Source: Halalkalibacter wakoensis JCM 9140
Lineage (GTDB): Bacteria > Bacillota > Bacilli > Bacillales > Bacillaceae_D
Length of the DNA stretch: 33,575 nucleotides
NCBI RefSeq assembly: GCF_000513095.1
Contig: NZ_BAUT01000042.1
Coordinates: 1-33,575 of the forward strand
Direction: 5' to 3'
Below, one piece after another: positions 25,094 through 32,657 of the stretch (its first letter is position 1; every line of letters starts with the position of its first letter). Position numbers and translations under genes: made by a program. The notes under the pieces were generated by a model. The model saw only the letters and a program-made list of their open reading frames with translations, was not told the origin of the DNA and did no database searches.

Positions 25094-26212
25094 TCATCTC
25101 AACTGCCTTTCGAACTCCTTCGGCAAGCGAATCGTAAACGTCGTTCCTTTGTCTACTTCGCTTTCAACGTGGAACGATCCATGGTGGTTGTTTTGAATGA
25201 TGTTCTTCGTTACCATCATTCCGAGGCCTGTTCCACTTTCTTTTGTTGAAAAGAACGGTTCCCCTATCTTCGCTATCATTTCAGGTGACATGCCGGGTCC
25301 ATTATCGCTTACTTTGATCGTAACGTCTTCTTCATCCTGATCAATCCGAATGACAACTTCACCATCGCTAACAATCGCTTCCATCGCATTTTTAATCAGA
25401 TTGATAAACACTTGTTTCAGTTGATGATCCAAACAAGACACAACGGCATCTGTATGATCCCAAACGGTTTTCAACTGGATGTTTTTCATCATGGCCTGGG
25501 GGTCCATTAACAAAACAACATGTCTCATGATGTCCTTAACATCTCGCTCGCAGAAGTTGGCTTTTTGCGGCTTTGAAAACATAAGTAACTCTTTAATGAT
25601 GGTTTCGATTCTATTAAACTCCGCATCCATAATTTGAAAGTATTCAGCTTTGAAATCTTTACTTTGATGCAAAAGTTGTACAAAGCCTTTTAACGACGTA
25701 ATAGGATTGCGAATTTCGTGAGCAATCCCTGCTGACATTTGGCCAACAAGAGAAAGCTTCTCCCATTCTTCTAATAATTGCTCTGTTTTCCGTTTTTCCG
25801 TTACATCCCGAAACGTAATGACCGTCCCCACATTTTGACCATCTTCTATCATAGGCTTGATCGTATATTCGACCGGAAACGAAGTCCCGTCCTTCCTCCA
25901 GAAAATGTCATCCTCGACTAAAAGACTCTCACCCGTATTTAACGCATGATAGACTGGGCAATCCGTTAATGGAACGTGCTTCCCCTCTTTATCTGTATGA
26001 TGAATCAGATCATGAAGGTTCTCATATTCAAAGTCTGTGATGGAAAAGCCGGTTAATTGCTCAGCTGCCTTGTTCCAAAAAATCACATTTGCTTGTAAAT
26101 CGATTCCGTAAATGCCTTCCGCTACTGAATCTAAAATAAGTTGATTTAGACTTGTTGCCTTCTCTAATTCTATTTTTAATTGATCTTCTGGTGTGCTCGG
26201 CCTCATAGACAT
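25094..26212 (-). CDS. Soluble PAS sensor histidine kinase (sporulation-kinase type)
   Basis: The 372-residue protein has no membrane segment. A PAS domain spans about residues 22-140. The dimerisation/phosphoacceptor region has H165 in SAGIAHEIRNPITSLKGF, and the ATPase domain has the N box QVFINLIKNAMEAI, DNGPGMSPE, FFSTKESGTGLGM and a final GTTFTIRLP. The HEIRNPxTxLKGFxQL form is shared with bacilli sporulation kinases that feed Spo0F. There is no response regulator gene beside it, as is usual for such orphan kinases. The start ATG 26212 follows AAGGAAACC. A small Sda-like gene is divergently transcribed from the same intergenic region. The partner and signal are not known. Confidence 0.85.
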   Translation of the reverse strand: MSMRPSTPEDQLKIELEKATSLNQLILDSVAEGIYGIDLQANVIFWNKAAEQLTGFSITDFEYENLHDLIHHTDKEGKHVPLTDCPVYHALNTGESLLVEDDIFWRKDGTSFPVEYTIKPMIEDGQNVGTVITFRDVTEKRKTEQLLEEWEKLSLVGQMSAGIAHEIRNPITSLKGFVQLLHQSKDFKAEYFQIMDAEFNRIETIIKELLMFSKPQKANFCERDVKDIMRHVVLLMDPQAMMKNIQLKTVWDHTDAVVSCLDHQLKQVFINLIKNAMEAIVSDGEVVIRIDQDEEDVTIKVSDNGPGMSPEMIAKIGEPFFSTKESGTGLGMMVTKNIIQNNHHGSFHVESEVDKGTTFTIRLPKEFERQLR

Positions 26213-26390
26213 AGTGGTTTCCTTTTTTTCTTTTTAGTATAAAGCAATAGCTGAAAAAAGTCGAAACAACAGAAAACATACTAGGTCTTTATTCTTATTT
26301 TACAAAAGTTGAACAAAAATTACGTTTTATGTGAATACAAACGTGGTATTTAGATTATAAAGTGAGCAATTTTTAAGGGGGCTACGGGTT

Positions 26391-26552
26391 ATGGAAGGCA
26401 TAGCAGATAAATACGAAAAAGGATTAGCAAAAGTGGATTTAGAACTTCTATTAGAAGCCCGAGAAAACGCAATTAAACTCCAACTAGATCCAGAGTTTAT
26501 TCATTTACTAGAAGAAGAAATTAACCTTCGTGAAAAAGAGAATAGCCAATAA
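26391..26552 (+). CDS. Sda-like putative kinase inhibitor (53 aa)
   Basis: TAAGGGGG precedes ATG 26391. The core VDLELLLEARENAIKLQL then DPEFIHLLEEEINLRE aligns without gaps to my memory of Bacillus subtilis Sda (a helical hairpin that blocks KinA and KinB), with about a dozen identical positions, including ELL, F-I-x-L and the E-I-x-x-R end. Sda stops sporulation when DNA replication is disturbed. Differences are a longer N-terminus and loss of the aromatic pair in the first helix. Its neighbour is a divergent PAS kinase, a plausible target. One weak DnaA-box-like word lies upstream, not enough to claim control by DnaA. It is short, so the assignment is tentative. Confidence 0.6.
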   Translation: MEGIADKYEKGLAKVDLELLLEARENAIKLQLDPEFIHLLEEEINLREKENSQ

Positions 26553-26555
26553 ACT

Positions 26556-26585
26556 AGAGGGTGTGCTATGGGTAGCACACCCTCT
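26556..26585. terminator. Hairpin between convergent genes
   Basis: AGAGGGTGTGCTA pairs perfectly with TAGCACACCCTCT around a 4-base loop. The T tracts are poor on both sides, but position 4 bases past the Sda-like stop and 14 before the nuclease stop supports a shared terminator. Confidence 0.7.
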
Positions 26586-26598
26586 ACCTGTCAAGAAA

Positions 26599-27234
26599 CT
26601 ACTCTACCACACTCATATCAAACCCACGCTCAGTTACATAATCAGGAATGGAATGAATATGAAGCTCTTCATCCTTTGCCGCTGCCTCAGCCTCTATATA
26701 CATGTCCACATATTGATAATCATCATACAAATAAGCCACCCGCGCCAGTCCATTTCTCAGTAACTCCTCTTGCACGTTTACACCCTGAGTCGTAAAAACA
26801 TGGCCAAGCAAGCGATCGAACCGATCAAAATCTGCGTTCTCATCTATTTCAATTACAACGTTCTCCTCTGATAGAAGCTGTTGAACGAGTTCCGTGCTCT
26901 CTTTTCCATACCATTGCTTTTCGTTTGTCCATTCTGGTGTATCAATGGCAAGAAATCGAACCCTCAATGGTGTACGAATTTGTAAGAGCTCCTCAACCAA
27001 TTGAGCGTCACTTACATAATCGACATTCAAATTCGTAATTCGAATGGTATCTCCATCAACGACTCGCTCCACATCAGCAACAATAAATTGCCCGTCCCAA
27101 AACAGAGCATCACTAGCTAAAATTCCTTCTGTAACCTCTTGTTCAACTGGTGCACATGCACACAAAAATACAACGAATAAACCAACAACAATCCGACTTA
27201 GTCTCATCCCTTCAAAAACCCTTTCCTTTTTCAT
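26599..27234 (-). CDS. Thermonuclease-like (SNase) lipoprotein
   Basis: Staphylococcal-nuclease-type enzymes cut DNA and RNA using calcium. The signal peptide ends in a lipobox (FLCACAP), so the enzyme should be tethered outside the membrane. The domain begins ADVERVVDGDTIRI. The catalytic set is visible: Arg and Glu in RVRFLAIDTPEW and the later Arg in FDRFDRLLGHVF. Length is 211 residues from ATG 27234; an internal ATG at 27207 (MRLSRIVVGLFV) is also possible and would give a shorter signal peptide. The substrate in life may be extracellular DNA for nutrition. Confidence 0.88.
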   Translation of the reverse strand: MKKERVFEGMRLSRIVVGLFVVFLCACAPVEQEVTEGILASDALFWDGQFIVADVERVVDGDTIRITNLNVDYVSDAQLVEELLQIRTPLRVRFLAIDTPEWTNEKQWYGKESTELVQQLLSEENVVIEIDENADFDRFDRLLGHVFTTQGVNVQEELLRNGLARVAYLYDDYQYVDMYIEAEAAAKDEELHIHSIPDYVTERGFDMSVVE

Positions 27235-27280
27235 TTCTTCAATGTACTAAATACATAAGAAAATGACAAATGCACATAAC

Positions 27281-27314
27281 AAAAAACACGATACGAATGA
27301 AACCTCGTATCGTG
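27281..27314 (-). terminator. Terminator of the 49-residue protein gene
   Basis: CACGATACGA pairs perfectly with TCGTATCGTG around 8 bases, followed on the minus strand by six Ts. It begins 17 bases past the stop codon. Confidence 0.9.
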
Positions 27315-27330
27315 CCAACATTGACTGAAG

Positions 27331-27480
27331 TTACGATCTGTTTGCTAAGCCTTCCTCTAAAACCGGCGAGAGCTTTTCTTGAGCTTTCCACAACACGTCC
27401 AGTTCCTCAACTTTCAACTTTCTTTGAAGCTTTTCCTCAAAATAACCAATAAGGTTTTCCATGATTACGCTTTTGGACAT
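27331..27480 (-). CDS. Small protein of unknown family (49 aa)
   Basis: GGTGAGGTGAGAC lies before ATG 27480, and a strong terminator follows the stop, so this is a real transcription unit. The product starts MSKSVIMENLIGYFEEKLQR and ends KLSPVLEEGLANRS. It is predicted helical and charged, with no cysteine and no membrane segment. I do not recognise it. Confidence 0.6.
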   Translation of the reverse strand: MSKSVIMENLIGYFEEKLQRKLKVEELDVLWKAQEKLSPVLEEGLANRS

Positions 27481-27627
27481 TTGTCTCACCTCACCATAAG
27501 CATACCAGCTACTGTCTCCATTAACATTATCTTTGGGACATAATTTACCTAATTTACAAAGTTTTAATGTTACAAAAATCGACAGAGTTGGCAGATCCCC
27601 TTGATTGACTAATTAGTGAGAGCTTTT

Positions 27628-28545
27628 CTACTGTCCTTGAGCTTTCCCAGCATTTTGTCTGCCATTTTCTGATGCTTGGTTGGCTCTTTCGTTGCGCTTT
27701 TCAGCTGCCTTGGAGGCTTTTTGTTGGCTCTTCTCCGCTGCCTTAGCGGCTTTCTCGTTCTGCCTTTCAACAGCTTTTGCTGCTTTTACATCTTGTTTAC
27801 TAGCGTTACTTGGAGCTGCTGAGTTCGATTCTTCTTGAGCGTTCATTGCTTCATCGCCTTCTTCGGCTTCCATACTGAATGTGCTTACGATCGCTTCTTC
27901 ACCCATTTCATTTTGAGCTAACTCTTTCTCTGCTTTTTTATAAAGTCGCTCGTGTGCTTTAGCGATGTTTTTCGCAAGTGCTTCTTTTGCTCTTGGGTTT
28001 TGCACGTTCTCAAGTGCAGCCTCAAGAGCTCGAACATTTGCCGAAATTTGATTATGTAATCGTTCGCTGTCTTCGCTACTCGTCTCTTCAACGTTCGGAC
28101 TGTTTATTTCTTCTAGCTTAGCCTCTTCTTCGTCACTAATAACTATTGGCTCTTCTTCGACCATTTCAATTGGCTCTTCCTTTTCTCTCGTATCCTCATA
28201 GAGAGCTATCGCTTTTTCTTGTTGTTCAAGAGCTTCCTGAAGAATGTTCTTCGCTCGTTCTTCTTCTCCATTTGCAAATAAGGCTTCAGCCTCGAGAATA
28301 CGCTTCTCAACATGTGAAGCAAGAAGTTCAGCTTCTTTAAATTGATCAAATGTAAAAACAAGCTGGATGTTTTCCTGTAGCTTTTTAATAAAGTAGAAAA
28401 AATCACCTGGTAACAGCGACACCTGTTTTACTTCTTGTGTTTCCTCGTCGGCGTGAACAACATTTCCAGCAAAAGGAGCTGTAGACACAAGTGCAACCAT
28501 CCCTGCGATTACTAGATTTCGGATCATTCTTTTTGTTTTCCCCAT
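27628..28545 (-). CDS. Secreted DUF5667 protein with hendecad-repeat tail
   Basis: A signal peptide (MGKTKRMIRNLVIAGMVALV to VVHADEE) precedes the DUF5667-type helical region: LLPGDFFYFIKKLQENIQL, then FKEAELLASHVEKRILEAE. A long acidic linker follows. The last 51 residues are an 11-residue repeat: AAKAVERQNEK, AAKAAEKSQQK, ASKAAEKRNER, ANQASENGRQN and AGKAQGQ. ATG 28545 (GAGAGGG upstream) is preferred to the frame from 28617 because the signal peptide starts there. Length is 305 residues. It is probably exported and binds the cell wall or membrane through its basic tail; the function is unknown. Confidence 0.7.
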   Translation of the reverse strand: MGKTKRMIRNLVIAGMVALVSTAPFAGNVVHADEETQEVKQVSLLPGDFFYFIKKLQENIQLVFTFDQFKEAELLASHVEKRILEAEALFANGEEERAKNILQEALEQQEKAIALYEDTREKEEPIEMVEEEPIVISDEEEAKLEEINSPNVEETSSEDSERLHNQISANVRALEAALENVQNPRAKEALAKNIAKAHERLYKKAEKELAQNEMGEEAIVSTFSMEAEEGDEAMNAQEESNSAAPSNASKQDVKAAKAVERQNEKAAKAAEKSQQKASKAAEKRNERANQASENGRQNAGKAQGQ

Positions 28546-28943
28546 AAAACCCTCTCCCACAATTATACTATTGGCTGTGAAAGGTGTAGTATTCCCTATA
28601 CACAGCAAATCAGCCACCTTAGCAACAACTTAGGTCTGTAACTTTGCGTCTCTATTTTCATTAGTTTTGCCTCCCCATTATAAGCAATAATGCCACACCT
28701 GTTACAGAGTCTTTATTCACTAGTTCTTTCTAACTAAAAACTAGACCGTCGTCGTACCTCCATTTATCTTAACTTGAATCCTGCAGCTTGTTATAGACAA
28801 GAGTTGATTACATTCCCGTGGTTTCAACAAAAAACTGTGCTAATCCAACTTTTTTCGTTACAATCGAGAAACGACAGGTGACGTCACATACAAAAAAATG
28901 TAAAATGAGATAGAAAATTATATCCACTTGGGGGATTTTATAA
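28546..28943. other. Divergent intergenic region, nothing strong recognised
   Basis: About 400 bases separate the DUF5667 and Yip1-like genes. A weak hairpin (CTAGTT/AACTAG near 28718-28744) is visible. I searched for a sigma-W-like site, as the Bacillus subtilis yknWXYZ operon has one, but found no good match. Confidence 0.4.
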
Positions 28944-29615
28944 ATGACATACCAATTACAATTAATAAGAAGTTTAGTAGATCCTGCTACAAAGGTGGAT
29001 CAGTTACGTTTTTCTGAAGTAATCCCTATTCACCTGAAAAAAATCTTGCTTATATTCATTTTAAGCATGTTTCTTGCAGTCGTTCGTGGATATTATGGAT
29101 TGAATACTGCTGGAATCTCCCACTTAATATCTAGCTATTCTGTTTCCCAATTTGAAATGGCCAAGCTTATAGTCGCAATTGGAGGATTGATAGAATCACT
29201 TTTTTCTCCAGCAATTTACATGATTCTAATCAGTTTATCATTTTGGGCATTTCTTGACGAAGTGCGTTATCGTCAAGCACTTGTAGTTAGTACAATTAGT
29301 GTATTTATATTGATTGTTGGCGAAGTTTTCTTATTGCCTTTTGAATTATTGTTAGGTATCACTGCCTATACATCACCTTTTGCTTTAGGTATTCTTTCTC
29401 ACTTTATAACCGACAATCTATACGTGATTCATTTCTTTAGTCAAATCTCGTTGTTTTTAGTAGCAGCAATTGCTTTTCAAATTTATTCATTTAGTAAAAT
29501 TTCGTCAAACGGAAAGGGATTCATTTTTCTATTAACCCTTTGTGCACATGTTTTGCTAATTCTATTCGCCGTGTTTCTATTGTATTTAGCAAGTTTTTTA
29601 ACGTTTAATTATTAA
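28944..29615 (+). CDS. Yip1-family membrane protein (YknW-like)
   Basis: The 223-residue product has five or six membrane segments after a short N-terminus (LVDPATKVDQLRFSEVIPIH), the pattern of Yip1 domain proteins such as YknW. Next, 13 bases downstream, is a YknX-like membrane-fusion protein. In Bacillus subtilis, YknW helps assemble the YknXYZ ABC exporter that protects against the killing factor SDP. Here the YknY (ATPase) and YknZ (permease) genes are missing. The match to YknW is by topology and neighbour, not strong sequence identity. Confidence 0.6.
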   Translation: MTYQLQLIRSLVDPATKVDQLRFSEVIPIHLKKILLIFILSMFLAVVRGYYGLNTAGISHLISSYSVSQFEMAKLIVAIGGLIESLFSPAIYMILISLSFWAFLDEVRYRQALVVSTISVFILIVGEVFLLPFELLLGITAYTSPFALGILSHFITDNLYVIHFFSQISLFLVAAIAFQIYSFSKISSNGKGFIFLLTLCAHVLLILFAVFLLYLASFLTFNY

Positions 29616-29628
29616 GGTGGAATGACCT

Positions 29629-30825
29629 ATGAAAAAATGGATCGTATACGGGATAGCCTTCACTAGTATTTTATTTTTCGTTACCAATATCATCCTCTTT
29701 TTAAAAAGCGATCAGTTCTCGAACTTGCAAATTATTGATGAATTTGTCAAGCCTATTGAAAGTGATTTGGTCCAATCATTGGAAAAACCAGGTGTTATTC
29801 TATCTACTACTGAAGAACATATATATTTAGACACTACAATTGGTTCCCTTGGTCAAATTTATGTTAAAGAGGGTGACGTGGTTCAGTTTGGAGATATCCT
29901 TTTTACTTATCAAAATGCAGAAATAGGTGCAAACGAGCAAATATTAGAAGGTAAAGTAGAACAAATTGAGTTGCGCTCCTCCCAATTAGAAGAGGAAATA
30001 GATTTGTTAGGTTCTTTTATCTTAGAAATTAAAGCAAAAGAAGAAATGACAGACATTGATTTACAGCAAATACAACAATATGAAGTACAAATTTTGCAGA
30101 AAAACAATCAGATATCAGAATTACAACTTGAGAAAGAACTCCAACAGCATACACTTTTAACATTGCAAGAACGTCAATCAGAGTTAGAGGTTATAAGCCC
30201 ACTTTCTGGATATGTAAAAAGCATTTCAACCAATCGAAGCGAGCCAGTTTTAACCATTGTTTCAGACTCATTGATTATAAAAGGTGAACTAACCGAGGAG
30301 GAAGCGCTGGACGTATCGGAAGGGTTGGCTGTTCAAATAATGCATCACGAGAACAATGCAATGGACGGAACACTATCACAAATTTCAAACCTTCCTTTGA
30401 AAGAACCGGCTCTTGATCAAGAAACAACTTACCCATTTTATGTAAGCTTTGACGAGGAAGAACAGTTAGAAAATATAAATATTGGGAATCGCGTATTAAT
30501 GGAAATTATCCAAGAAGAAAGAATTAATGCACTGATTGTACCTACTAACACAATACGTTTAGAAGCAGATGATGATGTTGTCTATGTCGTACAAGACGGA
30601 ATGATTGAGAAACGAATTGTGGAAAAAGGTTGGGAATTGAATGAGGACGTTCAAATAACGGACGGGGTCAACCTTGATAACCTTCTCGTCATGAACCCTT
30701 CAGCTAATATTCATGACAATCCATTTGTAACAAAACTACAGGTTAGGGAATTGGAAAAAGACTCATTTAATTCTTTTCGAAAGAAGGAGATATTGGAACT
30801 TTTGTTTCAAAGCTTTGTGCGATAG
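29629..30825 (+). CDS. HlyD/YknX-type membrane-fusion protein
   Basis: An N-terminal membrane anchor (IVYGIAFTSILFFVTNIILF) precedes a biotinyl-lipoyl-like strand region (IYVKEGDVVQFGDILFTYQN), a coiled-coil hairpin (about residues 105-190, rich in Glu/Gln/Leu), the second half of the lipoyl fold (LEVISPLSGYVKSIST) and a beta-barrel part ending DDDVVYVVQDGMIEKRIVEK. Such proteins link an ABC exporter to the outside. Length is 398 residues. GGTGGAATG lies before the start ATG 29629. No ATPase or permease follows; a hairpin ends the operon. Confidence 0.8.
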   Translation: MKKWIVYGIAFTSILFFVTNIILFLKSDQFSNLQIIDEFVKPIESDLVQSLEKPGVILSTTEEHIYLDTTIGSLGQIYVKEGDVVQFGDILFTYQNAEIGANEQILEGKVEQIELRSSQLEEEIDLLGSFILEIKAKEEMTDIDLQQIQQYEVQILQKNNQISELQLEKELQQHTLLTLQERQSELEVISPLSGYVKSISTNRSEPVLTIVSDSLIIKGELTEEEALDVSEGLAVQIMHHENNAMDGTLSQISNLPLKEPALDQETTYPFYVSFDEEEQLENINIGNRVLMEIIQEERINALIVPTNTIRLEADDDVVYVVQDGMIEKRIVEKGWELNEDVQITDGVNLDNLLVMNPSANIHDNPFVTKLQVRELEKDSFNSFRKKEILELLFQSFVR

Positions 30826-30850
30826 CATGTCAGTTTTATTTGTTCATTGC

Positions 30851-30897
30851 TTCTGGGTTGTGTCAACGTAAAAACGAACGATTGTTACAACCCAGAA
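30851..30897. terminator. Hairpin between convergent genes
   Basis: TTCTGGGTTGT pairs perfectly with ACAACCCAGAA across a 25-base loop. It follows the membrane-fusion gene and abuts the stop of the next, convergent gene. The T tract is weak. Confidence 0.6.
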
Positions 30898-30899
30898 AT

Positions 30900-31421
30900 T
30901 TAATCGTACATCCTCATCAATGCTTGTAAAAAAGCATGCGTCGTTTGTTCCCTTCTAAGTTCAAACTCTATTTCAAATTCAATTGCATTGTCGCGGTAAT
31001 AATCGGCTTGCTCCAACTCTTCCTGTAGTAAACCATATTGATACCAAAATTCATTGGACCACAATTGTTCTACTTCTAAGAACTTGGATTGGTATTTTTG
31101 AATGACCTCATGGCCATCTTTGCCTTCTGCTACTTTCAATTGATATTCCCATTTTGCTTCATATAACAACTGATTAATTGCCTTTTCAAATTTCTGATAG
31201 ATCTCCTCAAAAACATAAGAAAACTCAATGGTTAAATCAATCAAATTGGTTTCATTTAGATTAGTACTAGGTTCTTGACGCCAGTCTAAATTCGAATTTC
31301 CAGCAAGTTCAACTTGTTCAATTATATCAGTAATTTTTTTTTCAAAATGCCAGTTCCCAAATAGATAAACAAGACCCACAACACCAGCAACCAAACCTAT
31401 AGGGATTAATCTCTTTTTCAT
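30900..31421 (-). CDS. Membrane-anchored helical protein, unknown (173 aa)
   Basis: ATG 31421 has CAAGGAG just upstream and starts a short basic end plus one membrane segment (LIPIGLVAGVVGLVYLFGNW), followed by about 140 largely helical, acidic residues (for example IYQKFEKAINQLLYEAKWEY and WYQYGLLQEELEQADYY). An open frame continues to 31664, but it would overlap the start of the divergent gene and lacks a ribosome site. I do not recognise the family. Confidence 0.6.
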   Translation of the reverse strand: MKKRLIPIGLVAGVVGLVYLFGNWHFEKKITDIIEQVELAGNSNLDWRQEPSTNLNETNLIDLTIEFSYVFEEIYQKFEKAINQLLYEAKWEYQLKVAEGKDGHEVIQKYQSKFLEVEQLWSNEFWYQYGLLQEELEQADYYRDNAIEFEIEFELRREQTTHAFLQALMRMYD

Positions 31422-31550
31422 AAGAACTCCTTGTTTAATGACCTTTCTATTGATAACTTTAACATAATCTGAATATAAGTAGGAATCTAGTTCAGTTGAC
31501 TGCCTATGATATGATAAGAAAAAATACAATTTTATAATGGGGGGATCGTT

Positions 31551-31952
31551 ATGTGGAAATGGCTTATTGTTATTCTGTTGGCCGTCGGATTTAGTGGTTA
31601 CTGGGGATACAATTTTGTTATTAGCCAGGCTTCTGACTTGATGGTTAACCAGATTGTTTCCCATATCGATGATGAGGAACTAAATCAAATTATGGATGAT
31701 CCAACCATTCAACATTTCATCACAACTGTGGACGTCGATCACCAATCCGACCTTCCTTTTCAAAACAAGGAAGATGCTTTAAAAACAATTATGAAGGAAT
31801 TCTCCATATCAGAGATAAACGATGTGACCGGCAAAGCTCAAAGAGGAGAACTACACCCTTCTGAAATTGAAAAATTACTAGAAGAACGCCTTTCTAACGA
31901 AGAAATAGAAGCATTAAAAATTATTGCAATAAAAGAGCTTCAAAATAGATAA
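31551..31952 (+). CDS. Conserved membrane-anchored helical protein, unknown (133 aa)
   Basis: ATGGGGGGATCG precedes ATG 31551. The N-terminus is one membrane segment (WLIVILLAVGFSGYWGYNFV) and the rest is soluble, with an end (LSNEEIEALKIIAIKELQNR) that recalls a small Bacillus family of anchored helical proteins without known role. It is followed after 23 bases by another small membrane protein gene and a terminator, so the two form an operon. Confidence 0.65.
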   Translation: MWKWLIVILLAVGFSGYWGYNFVISQASDLMVNQIVSHIDDEELNQIMDDPTIQHFITTVDVDHQSDLPFQNKEDALKTIMKEFSISEINDVTGKAQRGELHPSEIEKLLEERLSNEEIEALKIIAIKELQNR

Positions 31953-31975
31953 AGCTAGTTCAATGGAGGCGGGAG

Positions 31976-32164
31976 ATGTTTAGAAAATACGGTAAAGTGT
32001 GGTTTGCGATAGGGTACATCCTCCTTGTTTTACTAGCTAATTCTCTATTTGATATAAGTAGTATCGTTAATACAGCTTTATTCGCTGTATATCTCGTGTT
32101 CATTTGGACTTACGATATCATAAAAATGAAACGTGAGGAAAAAAAGAATGACCCTCAAACATAG
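31976..32164 (+). CDS. Small two-helix membrane protein, unknown (62 aa)
   Basis: GGAGGCGGG precedes ATG 31976. Two hydrophobic stretches (VWFAIGYILLVLLANSLF and NTALFAVYLVFIWTY) are followed by a basic/acidic tail (IIKMKREEKKNDPQT). The family is not recognised. It is the second gene of a likely operon with the anchored helical protein upstream. Confidence 0.6.
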   Translation: MFRKYGKVWFAIGYILLVLLANSLFDISSIVNTALFAVYLVFIWTYDIIKMKREEKKNDPQT

Positions 32165-32204
32165 CAAAAGCCAATCCTTTTTAGTAGGATTGGCTTTTGT
32201 TTTA
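32165..32204 (+). terminator. Terminator of the small membrane protein operon
   Basis: CAAAAGCCAATCCT pairs perfectly with AGGATTGGCTTTTG around 7 bases, followed by TTTTA. It overlaps the end of the preceding gene's stop codon. Confidence 0.9.
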
Positions 32205-32276
32205 TTTTTGAAAAAATACCGTAAACGTTAGAGCGATCAATGTAAAGAATCCTGGATTTTTTAATGTGTTTGTCAT
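32202..32276 (-). CDS. Very small peptide gene (24 aa)
   Basis: On the minus strand AGGAGGT lies 7 bases before ATG 32276, which opens MTNTLKNPGFFTLIALTFTV and ends FFQK. The last 15 residues could be a single membrane helix. The gene is shorter than most annotation limits. The strong ribosome site is the main support. The family is unknown; small spore or membrane peptides in bacilli look similar in size. It is convergent with the small membrane protein operon. Confidence 0.5.
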   Translation of the reverse strand: MTNTLKNPGFFTLIALTFTVFFQK

Positions 32277-32417
32277 CAACATTACCTCCTGATTGCTTTT
32301 TGTTATCTTGATCATACCAAGCAAAAAGATCGTTGTAAGCAATTGTGTTAGGTAATGTAACAATAAACCTATATCTAAAATGTATGTTTAATTAAACACA
32401 TCATATGCCTCATTTGC

Positions 32418-32594
32418 GGACTGAGAGTACGCTATTTTTATCAAAATACCCCTTATTTTGATGTTCGAGGACACCAGGTACGCTATTTCTCTAAAATCAA
32501 GCTATTCTACATGATTATTGATGAGATAACGGAACCACAGCCCTCTCAACCCCTTAAATCACCAGTTTTGCCACAAATAACGGAACGAGAGTCC
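32418..32594. repeat. 177-bp four-motif dyad element, copy C (diverged)
   Basis: The motifs are GGACTGAGAGTACGCTATT at 32418, GGACACCAGGTACGCTATT at 32469, GATAACGGAACCACAGCCC at 32525 and AATAACGGAACGAGAGTCC at 32576. Offsets of 0, 51, 107 and 158 equal those of copies A and B, yet most bases between motifs differ. It lies between the 24-residue gene and the MscS-like gene; 32277-32417 holds nothing else recognised. Confidence 0.85.
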
Positions 32595-32657
32595 ACTTTT
32601 ATTCATGCTTCCCTCAGCCCCACATATAAATAGGAGTAAAACCCTTTAGGAGGAACG

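Noticed and set aside
26325-26345. DnaA box upstream of the Sda-like gene
   Set aside because: Only one degenerate word (TGTGAATAC) is present, and Bacillus subtilis sda has several good boxes, so DnaA control cannot be claimed.
31422-31664. Extended N-terminus of the minus-strand protein ending at 30900
   Set aside because: The extension overlaps the start of the divergent gene at 31551 and has no ribosome site, whereas ATG 31421 has AAGGAG and a signal-anchor.
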